Shown here piece after piece: positions 8,404 to 13,001 of a stretch of 14,409 nt of DNA. Position 1 is the stretch's first letter. Every line of letters begins with the position of its first letter. The DNA comes from Candidatus Woesearchaeota archaeon (GTDB lineage: Archaea > Nanobdellota > Nanobdellia > Woesearchaeales > UBA10107). The notes beneath the pieces were generated by a model, which was not told the DNA's origin, ran no database searches, and saw only the letters and a program-made list of their open reading frames with translations. The position numbers and the translations under genes were made by a program. The stretch covers positions 43,228-57,636 of the forward strand of contig DUFL01000051.1 of assembly GCA_013331965.1 (NCBI GenBank), given 5' to 3'.

Positions 8404-8712
8404 TTATTCAGTAGAATTGCCAACTTTCTGAGCTTTTGCAGCAGCCATCTTGTAAGTCAGTTGAAGATTCCATAAGTCAGCAACACATTGCTGGTAGTCT
8501 GCCTGAATTGAATTGGCATTATCCAGGAAAAACTGGAAATCCTGCTGAGATATGCAGTTCTTGGCTGCCATTCCGGTGATTCCGGGAATGCCTTTTTGCC
8601 CCGCTGTAAAACCTAATGCAAGACTGGTCAAAATTATGACAATCAGGACAATTACATGCAGTCTGAGCCTGAACTTGCTGTGTTCTGTGTTCAATTTAAG
8701 CTTTTGAGCCAT
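8404..8712 (-). CDS. Small single-pass membrane protein of unknown function
   Basis: A 102-aa protein that I do not recognise. It has a basic N-terminus (residues 3-18, rich in K and R), then one hydrophobic segment at about 18-38 (IVLIVIILTSLALGF core), then a glycine-rich stretch. The C-terminal 50 residues are polar, probably helical, and carry two cysteines (C53 and C76) that could form a disulfide if the tail faces outward. The positive N-terminus suggests a signal anchor with the C-terminus outside. A TATA-like box at 8733-8742 lies about 25 bp before the ATG, which supports this start. It stands alone between rps7 and the dph2-like gene. No lipobox is seen. Confidence 0.75.
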   Translation of the reverse strand: MAQKLKLNTEHSKFRLRLHVIVLIVIILTSLALGFTAGQKGIPGITGMAAKNCISQQDFQFFLDNANSIQADYQQCVADLWNLQLTYKMAAAKAQKVGNSTE

Positions 8713-8732
8713 AGCTTTCCTGATTAGTTGGT

Positions 8733-8742
8733 AATATTTAAA
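8733..8742 (-). promoter_or_regulatory. TATA box for the small membrane protein gene
   Basis: TTTAAATATT on the - strand is centred about 25 bp before the start codon at 8712, consistent with a leaderless transcript. Confidence 0.55.
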
Positions 8743-8805
8743 GTTTTTGGATTATTGGTTAATTCAACTTAAAGCCATAAGAGTTGACTTAATTGTGCAG
8801 GAACA

Positions 8806-8813
8806 TTTATATA
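8806..8813 (+). promoter_or_regulatory. TATA box for the dph2-like / DUF192 operon
   Basis: TTTATATA is centred about 27 bp before the ATG at 8837. Its position settles the start: the in-frame TTG at 8747 lies upstream of this promoter. Confidence 0.7.
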
Positions 8814-8836
8814 CTGTTTTTAGGCGTGAATTAGCA

Positions 8837-9478
8837 ATGAAAACAAAATACGTTGTTGCTAAGGCATTTGTCGATGTAAAGCCTGTACTGAAGAAAGCCC
8901 TGCCTTTGCTGAAGGGAAAAATAGGAATAGTCACAACAGTCCAGTTTCTGCATTTAATGAAAGAAGCGAAGCAGTTCTTAGACGAACATAATATAAACAG
9001 CACAATTCTCGGACAGGTTCTCGGATGCAATATTGAAGTAACAAAAAATTCAGATGCTGACTCGTTCCTATATATTGGAGATGGTTTGTTCCATCCTAAA
9101 GGACTGATTGTCCAGAAAGAAAGGCATGTTATTATGGCTGATCCTCTTTCAAATAAAGTGAGAGAATTAACTAAAGAAGAAATAAAAAGATTTGAAAATA
9201 TAAGATACAAAGGACAGGTAACGTTTCATTCCTCAAAAAATATAGGAGTATTGGTATCACTAAAGCCGGGACAGGAGCACCTGGTGGCAGGATTGACTTT
9301 GAAAAAGAAATATCCTGACAAAAATTTCTACATTTTAGTTTTTGACGACCTGAATTTTGCTTCTCTTGAGGATTTTCCTTTCATAGAATGTTATGTAAAC
9401 ACGATGTGTCAGAGAATAAGCTATGACGACGTGAACAAGCTTCCAAGAGCGGTTGTGGACTATAGCGATTTACAATGA
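8837..9478 (+). CDS. dph2: Dph2-family diphthamide synthesis protein, lacking the N-terminal domain
   Basis: Homologue of archaeal Dph2, the radical enzyme that moves an aminocarboxypropyl group from S-adenosylmethionine to a histidine of elongation factor 2. Visible family motifs are TTVQFLHL (residues 33-40), GQVLGCN (59-65, C64), FLYIGDGLFHPKGL (77-90), SLKPGQEHLVAGL, and FIECYVNTMCQRISYDD (182-198, C191). C64 and C191 are 127 residues apart, close to the spacing of the second and third cluster-binding cysteines in the Pyrococcus enzyme (C163, C287). The 213-aa protein begins at the domain 1/domain 2 junction, so domain 1 with the first cysteine is missing. No such segment is present in the 600 bp upstream. 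ATG 8837 fits the TATA box; the TTG at 8747 adds only unrelated residues. The protein may work with a separately encoded N-domain, or have another role. Confidence 0.82.
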   Translation: MKTKYVVAKAFVDVKPVLKKALPLLKGKIGIVTTVQFLHLMKEAKQFLDEHNINSTILGQVLGCNIEVTKNSDADSFLYIGDGLFHPKGLIVQKERHVIMADPLSNKVRELTKEEIKRFENIRYKGQVTFHSSKNIGVLVSLKPGQEHLVAGLTLKKKYPDKNFYILVFDDLNFASLEDFPFIECYVNTMCQRISYDDVNKLPRAVVDYSDLQ

Positions 9479-9900
9479 AAAAACTAATCTTATTATTTTT
9501 ATCTTTATTATTTTTATTAATTGCATGCTCGCAGATAAATGTTTCTGAGATAAGATATGCAGAAATAAATAATCAGAAAATTCCTTTGGAATTAGCGCTG
9601 ACTTCCGAACAGCAGACAAAAGGCTTGATGTTTGTAAAAAACCTGACGGGCGGGATGTTGTTCATCTATGATGATGAAGCTCAAAGAAATTTCTGGATGA
9701 AAAATACAGTAGTTCCTTTAGATATGATTTTTATCGATAAAAATTATAGAATAGCAACAATCCACAATGCATTGCCATGCAAAGCAGAGCCGTGCAAAAT
9801 TTACGCAAGTCCGAAAGCAATGTATGTCCTCGAAGTGAACGGAAACTTCACAGTAAAAAATAACATTAACGTCGGAGATAAAGTTTTGTTTGCAAAATAA
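9475..9900 (+). CDS. DUF192 protein with lipoprotein-type signal peptide
   Basis: A 141-aa protein of the DUF192 family, a small beta-rich extracytoplasmic domain found in bacteria and archaea whose biochemical role is not established. The domain runs from about residue 28 to the end. It shows LALTSEQQTKGLMFVKNL, GMLFIYDDEAQRNFWMKNTVVPLDMIFID and a closing VLEVNGNF, all classical family blocks. The N-terminus is a signal peptide: MKK, a very hydrophobic core, then lipobox L15-I16-A17-C18, so cleavage before C18 and lipid attachment are predicted. The ATG overlaps the dph2-like stop by four bases. An LspA-type lipoprotein signal peptidase is encoded 2.4 kb away, which makes bacterial-style processing plausible. 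Confidence 0.9.
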   Translation: MKKLILLFLSLLFLLIACSQINVSEIRYAEINNQKIPLELALTSEQQTKGLMFVKNLTGGMLFIYDDEAQRNFWMKNTVVPLDMIFIDKNYRIATIHNALPCKAEPCKIYASPKAMYVLEVNGNFTVKNNINVGDKVLFAK

Positions 9901-9943
9901 ATTCTTATGCTGCGCCCCGGCATGATTTTATTCGTTAATTACA

Positions 9944-10129
9944 AATTAAAAAGTTAGCGTCGTTCGCGATGTAATTCTAACTTATCTGACACAATCTCGG
10001 CATAGCCGAGCTGTGCCCATCTGAACAAAGTTCAGATCGGGTATCGTTGAAACCCCGTAGGGGGCGACCCCCTCAACTCTGTTTATTTTGACTTATCTAT
10101 CGCTCACACCTGACGCTAACTTTTAATTA
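9944..10129. repeat. Structured element with 13-bp inverted ends and three internal hairpins (MITE-like or structured RNA)
   Basis: AAAAGTTAGCGTC at 9949-9961 is exactly complementary to GACGCTAACTTTT at 10112-10124. AATTA lies directly outside both ends (9944-9948 and 10125-10129) as a possible target duplication, but AATT is its own complement, so the stem could equally extend. A second pairing, GCGAT 9966-9970 with ATCGC 10099-10103, continues the long stem. Inside are hairpin 9996-10010 (6 bp, loop ATA, plus CACA/TGTG below), hairpin 10016-10041 (8 bp, loop AAA, plus a further 3 bp past a bulge), and hairpin 10046-10077 (GTTGA/TCAAC and GGGGG/CCCCC, loop CGA). The 5' arm can also pair locally (AAGTTAG 9951-9957 with CTAACTT 9977-9983, enclosing a UUCG-capped 5-bp stem), so two folds compete. 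No reading frame of note is present. Confidence 0.6.
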
Positions 10130-10163
10130 ATCCTTAATACTAACTTTTATTCCATCAATAAGC

Positions 10164-10171
10164 TTATAAAT
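10164..10171 (+). promoter_or_regulatory. TATA box for eIF1A gene
   Basis: TTATAAAT is centred about 26 bp before the ATG at 10194, predicting a leaderless transcript. A CTAACTTTTA copy at 10140-10149 lies just upstream and repeats the end of the folded element. Confidence 0.7.
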
Positions 10172-10193
10172 AGCCTTAAAATCAAAAGTACTG

Positions 10194-10550
10194 ATGGAAA
10201 GAAAGCCTTACAAACTGATGACTGAAGAGGAGAGAGCTATTCAGGCACAGCAGGAAATTACAAGAATAAAGATTCCGAGGGACAGGGAAGTTTTCGGAAT
10301 TGTGGAGCAAAGAGTCGGCGCTTCTAGAATGATTGTAAAATGCCTTGACGGAAAAACAAGAAACTGCAGGATTCCGGGAAGATTAAAAAGAAGTTTGTGG
10401 GTCAGGGAAGGAGATGTTGTGATTGTTGAACCTTGGGAATACGGCGGAGATGAAAAAGGAGATATCGTCTACAAATATACAAAAACTCAGGTCAATTATT
10501 TAAGAAATAAAGGACAGCTGGAAAAATTAAGCGAACTGGAAGAATTCTAA
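10194..10550 (+). CDS. eif1a: Translation initiation factor 1A (aIF1A)
   Basis: Archaeal counterpart of eIF1A/IF1, which binds the A site of the small subunit during initiation and helps start-codon selection. The 118-aa protein has a charged N-terminal tail, then an S1-like OB fold at about residues 31-85 with EVFGIVEQRVGASRMIVKCLDGKTRNCRIPGRLKRSLWVREGDVVIVEPW, which is diagnostic, and an acidic-helical C-terminal tail. The start is fixed by the TATA box 26 bp upstream. Its stop codon overlaps the stop of the convergent ASCH gene by four bases, so the two transcripts must overlap at their 3' ends. Confidence 0.96.
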   Translation: MERKPYKLMTEEERAIQAQQEITRIKIPRDREVFGIVEQRVGASRMIVKCLDGKTRNCRIPGRLKRSLWVREGDVVIVEPWEYGGDEKGDIVYKYTKTQVNYLRNKGQLEKLSELEEF

Positions 10551-10978
10551 ACTTTAATTTTATTCACGTTATCAATTGAAATCCAGGCAGACATTGCTCC
10601 AAATCCTTTTTTATTTATTTTAAACGGTTTAATTTTCTCGGGATTCTTTAAATAAATAAGCATGCAGTATTTTTTGTCCCTAAATAACTGAAAGAAATTA
10701 GGAATTTTGTCTGCACTCAGTCCATCATCTTTTCCGTATTGTTTCAAAATCCTTGATACCTTAGAAGGACTTAAATCAGAAAATTGCAAAACTTTATCGA
10801 CCTCTGTGCTTATGGTTACCGGATTTCCGGAATCCTTGAAGTAAACTATTTCTCCTTCTTTTATTTTATTCCATGGCGCCCTCTTTGATTTGTACCATCT
10901 CGATTCTATAACTTTATCGCCAGAAAGAATCTTCTGAATTAATCCCCAAGACTTCTTCATTATTGCAACGTGCTGCAT
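10547..10978 (-). CDS. ASCH-domain protein
   Basis: A 143-aa protein built mainly of an ASCH domain, a PUA-like beta-barrel thought to bind RNA or nucleotides. The N-terminal block MKKSWGLIQKILSGDKVIESRW matches the family's pattern of a short helix followed by G-x-K-x-I-E-x-R. It continues with the hydrophobic strands GEIVYFKDSG and VTISTEVDKVLQF. The C-terminal third contains a hydrophobic YCMLIYLKNP strand and a GFGAMSAWISID segment. Function is unknown: ASCH proteins have been proposed as translation or RNA-modification factors, and some act as amidohydrolases. A TATA box at 11001-11008 supports the start. It is convergent with eIF1A and divergent from nrdR. Confidence 0.8.
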   Translation of the reverse strand: MQHVAIMKKSWGLIQKILSGDKVIESRWYKSKRAPWNKIKEGEIVYFKDSGNPVTISTEVDKVLQFSDLSPSKVSRILKQYGKDDGLSADKIPNFFQLFRDKKYCMLIYLKNPEKIKPFKINKKGFGAMSAWISIDNVNKIKV

Positions 10979-11000
10979 AGTTCAGTTTACTGCATTTAAG

Positions 11001-11045
11001 TTTATAAAAACAACTACAATAACATTTATATACAACTAATTGTAG
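11001..11045. promoter_or_regulatory. Divergent promoters of the ASCH gene and nrdR with candidate NrdR operator
   Basis: TTTATAAA at 11001-11008 is centred 26 bp from the ASCH start (-). TTTATATA at 11025-11032 is about 38 bp from the nrdR ATG (+), which leaves a leader of roughly 13 nt. A 7-bp inverted repeat, CTACAAT (11014-11020) and ATTGTAG (11039-11045), brackets the nrdR TATA box. A direct repeat ACAACTA occurs at 11010-11016 and 11032-11038, 22 bp apart or about two helix turns. The boxes resemble the bacterial NrdR box only loosely. Confidence 0.55.
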
Positions 11046-11066
11046 CATTCACTTAAGGTAAATACA

Positions 11067-11531
11067 ATGCGTTGCTCATTCTGCGGAAATGAAGAAACAA
11101 GAGTATCAGACAAGAGAGAGTTAGAAGAAGGCGCAAAAACAAGAAGAAGAAGAGAATGCCTCAAGTGCAAGAAAAGATTCACAACATACGAAGAAGCAGA
11201 AAAAGTTGACCTTAGTATAATAAAAAGAGATGAAAGGAGAGAGCCTTTCAACAAGCAGAAACTTCTATCCGGGTTTTTGAAAGCGTGCGAAAAAAGGCCT
11301 ATCTCAAGAGAAGCGATTGAGCAGGCAGTGAATGAGATTGAGCAGGAAATTCTAAATCTTGAGACGAAAGAAGTCTCTACGAAAACAATCGGCGAGATGG
11401 TGATAAATAAATTAAAAAATATGGATAAAGTCGCTTACATAAGGTTCGCTTCGGTGTACAAGCAGTTTGCAGATGTTGAAGATTTTAAGAAAGAACTGGA
11501 TGAATTAATAAATAAAAAAACTGAGAAATAA
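11067..11531 (+). CDS. nrdR: NrdR-type transcriptional repressor of ribonucleotide reductase genes
   Basis: A 154-aa protein with the full NrdR architecture. An N-terminal zinc ribbon has C3, C6, C31 and C34, with RVSDKRELEEGAKTRRRREC between the pairs. An ATP-cone domain runs from about 49 to 139, ending in VAYIRFASVYKQFADVEDF. In bacteria NrdR senses ATP/dATP through this cone and represses ribonucleotide reductase operons. The start is supported by the TATA box and by AAGGT at 11055-11059, about 8 nt before the ATG, so unlike its neighbours the mRNA has a short leader. No ribonucleotide reductase gene is in the window. Only a minority of archaea carry NrdR, so transfer from bacteria is likely. 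The stop lies 4 bp from the convergent toxin gene. Confidence 0.93.
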   Translation: MRCSFCGNEETRVSDKRELEEGAKTRRRRECLKCKKRFTTYEEAEKVDLSIIKRDERREPFNKQKLLSGFLKACEKRPISREAIEQAVNEIEQEILNLETKEVSTKTIGEMVINKLKNMDKVAYIRFASVYKQFADVEDFKKELDELINKKTEK

Positions 11532-11535
11532 TTAT

Positions 11536-11961
11536 TTAGTAGTCTGTATCGGACGCATTAATTCCCATTAGTTCTATGAATTCTTTCGGTGTCGTATATT
11601 CTTTAAATTCCTTGAAATCTCTGTCGTAAGCCACCAAATGAGTTATGCTTAATTTCCTCACTACTGCTATTTGTTCAAGGTCTTTTTCTTTTATTTGGCC
11701 TTTTAATTTCTCCATAATATCTTCTGCGAATTTAGCCGGTATCAAAAAACACGATTGAGAAAGATATCTCCTGAAATGTTTTGACAGCTTTTCCCCATGA
11801 TATTTATTAAAATAATTCAGAACCTCCGTAAAAACTCTGCTCGAGATAACCGCCTCTATCTGACCCTCGTTCAGAAGATCAATGGCTTTTCTGCTGTTAG
11901 AATATGGAAATTCGAAAGAATAGATAAAAACATTGGTATCAATAAATATCTTAGGAGGCAT
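11536..11961 (-). CDS. vapC: PIN-domain ribonuclease, VapC-type toxin
   Basis: A 141-aa PIN-domain protein. The acidic metal-binding residues expected of this nuclease family are visible: D8 in IFIDTNVFIY, E46 in SRVFTEVLN, D94 in EKDLEQIAV and D113 in LVAYDRDFKEF. VapC proteins cleave structured RNAs, often tRNA or rRNA, and are held inactive by a partner antitoxin. The gene overlaps the upstream ribbon-helix-helix gene by 11 bp, the standard layout of a toxin-antitoxin pair. All catalytic residues are present, so the nuclease should be active. Its RNA target cannot be predicted. Confidence 0.88.
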   Translation of the reverse strand: MPPKIFIDTNVFIYSFEFPYSNSRKAIDLLNEGQIEAVISSRVFTEVLNYFNKYHGEKLSKHFRRYLSQSCFLIPAKFAEDIMEKLKGQIKEKDLEQIAVVRKLSITHLVAYDRDFKEFKEYTTPKEFIELMGINASDTDY

Positions 11962-12187
11962 TTTCTAATCTTGCAATATCCTTGGCAAGCTGCTTAGGGC
12001 TCACTTTCCTCCTCGGAAATCTCTCTATTTGTTTCCAGAGCTTTTCTCTCAATAAACCAAGCTCTACTCCATAATGTACAAGAGAAGCTCTTATCGCTTC
12101 GGATTTCGAATTAAATAATCCGGTCCTTACCATTCCGTCCAGCATATCTGCTTCAATGCCTTTAAATTTCAAGGTTAGCGTTGACAT
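11951..12187 (-). CDS. vapB: Ribbon-helix-helix antitoxin, VapB-type
   Basis: A 78-aa protein with an N-terminal ribbon-helix-helix: the strand TLTLKFKG, a first helix DMLDGMVRTG, the turn LFNSKSEA, and a second helix AIRASLVHYGVEL. This fold binds DNA as a dimer. The C-terminal half (LREKLWKQIERFPRRKVSPKQLAKDIARLE) is charged and probably wraps the PIN toxin encoded next. The start is set by a TATA box 27 bp upstream. Spaced ATAGT repeats overlap the promoter, consistent with autorepression by the antitoxin or the complex. Confidence 0.85.
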   Translation of the reverse strand: MSTLTLKFKGIEADMLDGMVRTGLFNSKSEAIRASLVHYGVELGLLREKLWKQIERFPRRKVSPKQLAKDIARLENAS

Positions 12188-12218
12188 ATAGTATATCGAT
12201 AGTGATTAACTATATAAG
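12186..12218 (-). promoter_or_regulatory. vapBC promoter with operator-like repeats
   Basis: The - strand TATA box CTTATATA (12211-12218) is centred about 27 bp before the vapB ATG. ATATAGT (12186-12192) and its complement ACTATAT (12209-12215) form an inverted repeat, and a further ATAGT at 12199-12203 lies between. The motifs fall about 10-11 bp apart, on one face of the helix, as expected for ribbon-helix-helix dimers. Confidence 0.5.
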
Positions 12219-12247
12219 CTTTTCGCTATTTATGTGCTGCAACGAAG

Positions 12248-12284
12248 TATCCGGGGGAAAGAAGAAAAATAATTCATTCTTTCC
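12248..12284 (-). terminator. Hairpin over the lspA stop codon, probable terminator
   Basis: GGAAAGAA (12256-12263) and TTCTTTCC (12277-12284) are perfect 8-bp complements on either side of a 13-nt loop. On the - strand the loop carries the lspA stop codon and a U5 run. CCCCCGGATA (12248-12257 on the - strand) follows. It resembles the GCCCCGG motifs found after rps7 and the DUF192 gene. Confidence 0.4.
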
Positions 12285-12726
12285 AATTATAGAATATCAA
12301 CCCAACGATTCCTATCGTCAAAGCAGAATCCGCGGCATTAAATGCGGGCCAGAATGTGAATGCAATGAAATCAACAACGTAACCGTAACTTATTCTGTCA
12401 ATCAAATTTCCTATTATCCCTCCGACAATCAGTGCAAAAAATATCTTTTCTTTTGATGCTATTTTATCCCAGTAGAACATTATCAGTCCTAAGACAATCA
12501 GTGAAAAGAATATCAGATAAGAATTTGCGCCTTTCAGGATTCCAAATGCAGAGCCGGTATTTGTGATGTAAGTCAGATTTAATGTTTTAATCAGGTTAAC
12601 AGAATCATTGATATTAAAATTTATTCTTACAATCCATTTAGAAAATTGGTCTAAAAGGACGACTGCAATAATTATCCAGAAATAACTACCAGTATTTTTG
12701 TTTCGGATTCTCTGAATTTTTTTCAA
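12274..12726 (-). CDS. lspA: Lipoprotein signal peptidase (signal peptidase II), TTG start
   Basis: A 150-aa membrane aspartyl protease that removes signal peptides from prolipoproteins after lipid attachment. Four hydrophobic segments lie at about residues 16-34, 67-84, 96-110 and 134-147. All family motifs are present: LLDQFSKW (D26), NTGSAFGI (N56), GGIIGNLIDR (N107, catalytic D110), VVDF (117-120) and FNAADSAL (N130, catalytic D133). It should therefore be active. The only possible start is the TTG at 12724-12726: a stop codon lies three codons upstream, no ATG or GTG precedes D26, and AGAGG at 12737-12741 is correctly spaced. It overlaps the coiled-coil gene by 41 bp. LspA is a bacterial enzyme absent from most archaea, so horizontal acquisition is likely. 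Confidence 0.93.
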   Translation of the reverse strand: MKKIQRIRNKNTGSYFWIIIAVVLLDQFSKWIVRINFNINDSVNLIKTLNLTYITNTGSAFGILKGANSYLIFFSLIVLGLIMFYWDKIASKEKIFFALIVGGIIGNLIDRISYGYVVDFIAFTFWPAFNAADSALTIGIVGLIFYNWKE

Positions 12727-13000
12727 GCGAGTTCAGCCTCTGGTTTATCATGTCTAGCATTGCTTTTATTGTGTCTAATTTTGCGGAAATCAGCTGCAGA
12801 TCCGTATTTTGAGACGCCTGCTGAAGCGGCTGCGAGATTGACCTAGGACTTTCAAATTTAGAATAATCCGGAGCATCGGAACCCAATCTGTCATAATTTT
12901 CTTCTTTTGGCGGTTCAGCAATTCCTGTTCTGTCGGGAGAAAGTCCTAATTCTCTTTCAAATTTTTCCAGATCATCCTCTTTTTTCCTGAACGGCCACAT
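12686..13000 (-). CDS. Coiled-coil protein of unknown function in the lspA operon
   Basis: A 104-aa soluble, charged protein that I do not recognise. It begins MWPFRKKEDD with an acidic-basic helix (LEKFERELGLS), then has a proline- and serine-rich linker (about 25-63). It ends in a strict heptad helix in which I71, L75, I78, L82, I85, L89 and L92 keep 4-3 spacing, so a coiled coil and oligomerisation are expected. The MWPF start with basic residues may touch the membrane surface. It starts one base after the stop of the 55-aa membrane protein and overlaps lspA by 41 bp, so the three genes are almost certainly co-transcribed. Confidence 0.78.
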   Translation of the reverse strand: MWPFRKKEDDLEKFERELGLSPDRTGIAEPPKEENYDRLGSDAPDYSKFESPRSISQPLQQASQNTDLQLISAKLDTIKAMLDMINQRLNSLEKNSENPKQKYW

Positions 13001-13001
13001 T

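Larger units (their letters stand above)
9901..10193. other. 293-bp non-coding region between DUF192 and eIF1A
   Basis: No gene is seen here. In order it holds a GCCCCGG motif (9914-9920) followed by an AT-rich tract shared with the region after rps7; the folded inverted-repeat element 9944-10129; a repeated CTAACTTTTA (10116-10125 and 10140-10149); and the eIF1A TATA box. Its G+C-rich hairpins contrast with the A+T-rich surroundings. Confidence 0.7.

Noticed and set aside
8747..8836. Longer Dph2-like start at TTG 8747
   Set aside because: The extra 30 residues have no family likeness, and the TATA box at 8806-8813 would lie inside the coding region. ATG 8837 fits the promoter.
8764..9210. 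148-codon frame on the - strand opposite the Dph2-like gene
   Set aside because: The + strand frame has clear Dph2 motifs, and the reverse frame shows none.
9901..10193. CRISPR array
   Set aside because: The repeated words (CTAACTT, ACTTATCT) are short and irregularly spaced. No repeat-spacer periodicity is present.
12181..12456. Open frame of 91 codons on the + strand
   Set aside because: It lies antisense to the C-terminal half of lspA and the vapB promoter. Its composition is not protein-like, and lspA on the other strand has every family motif.
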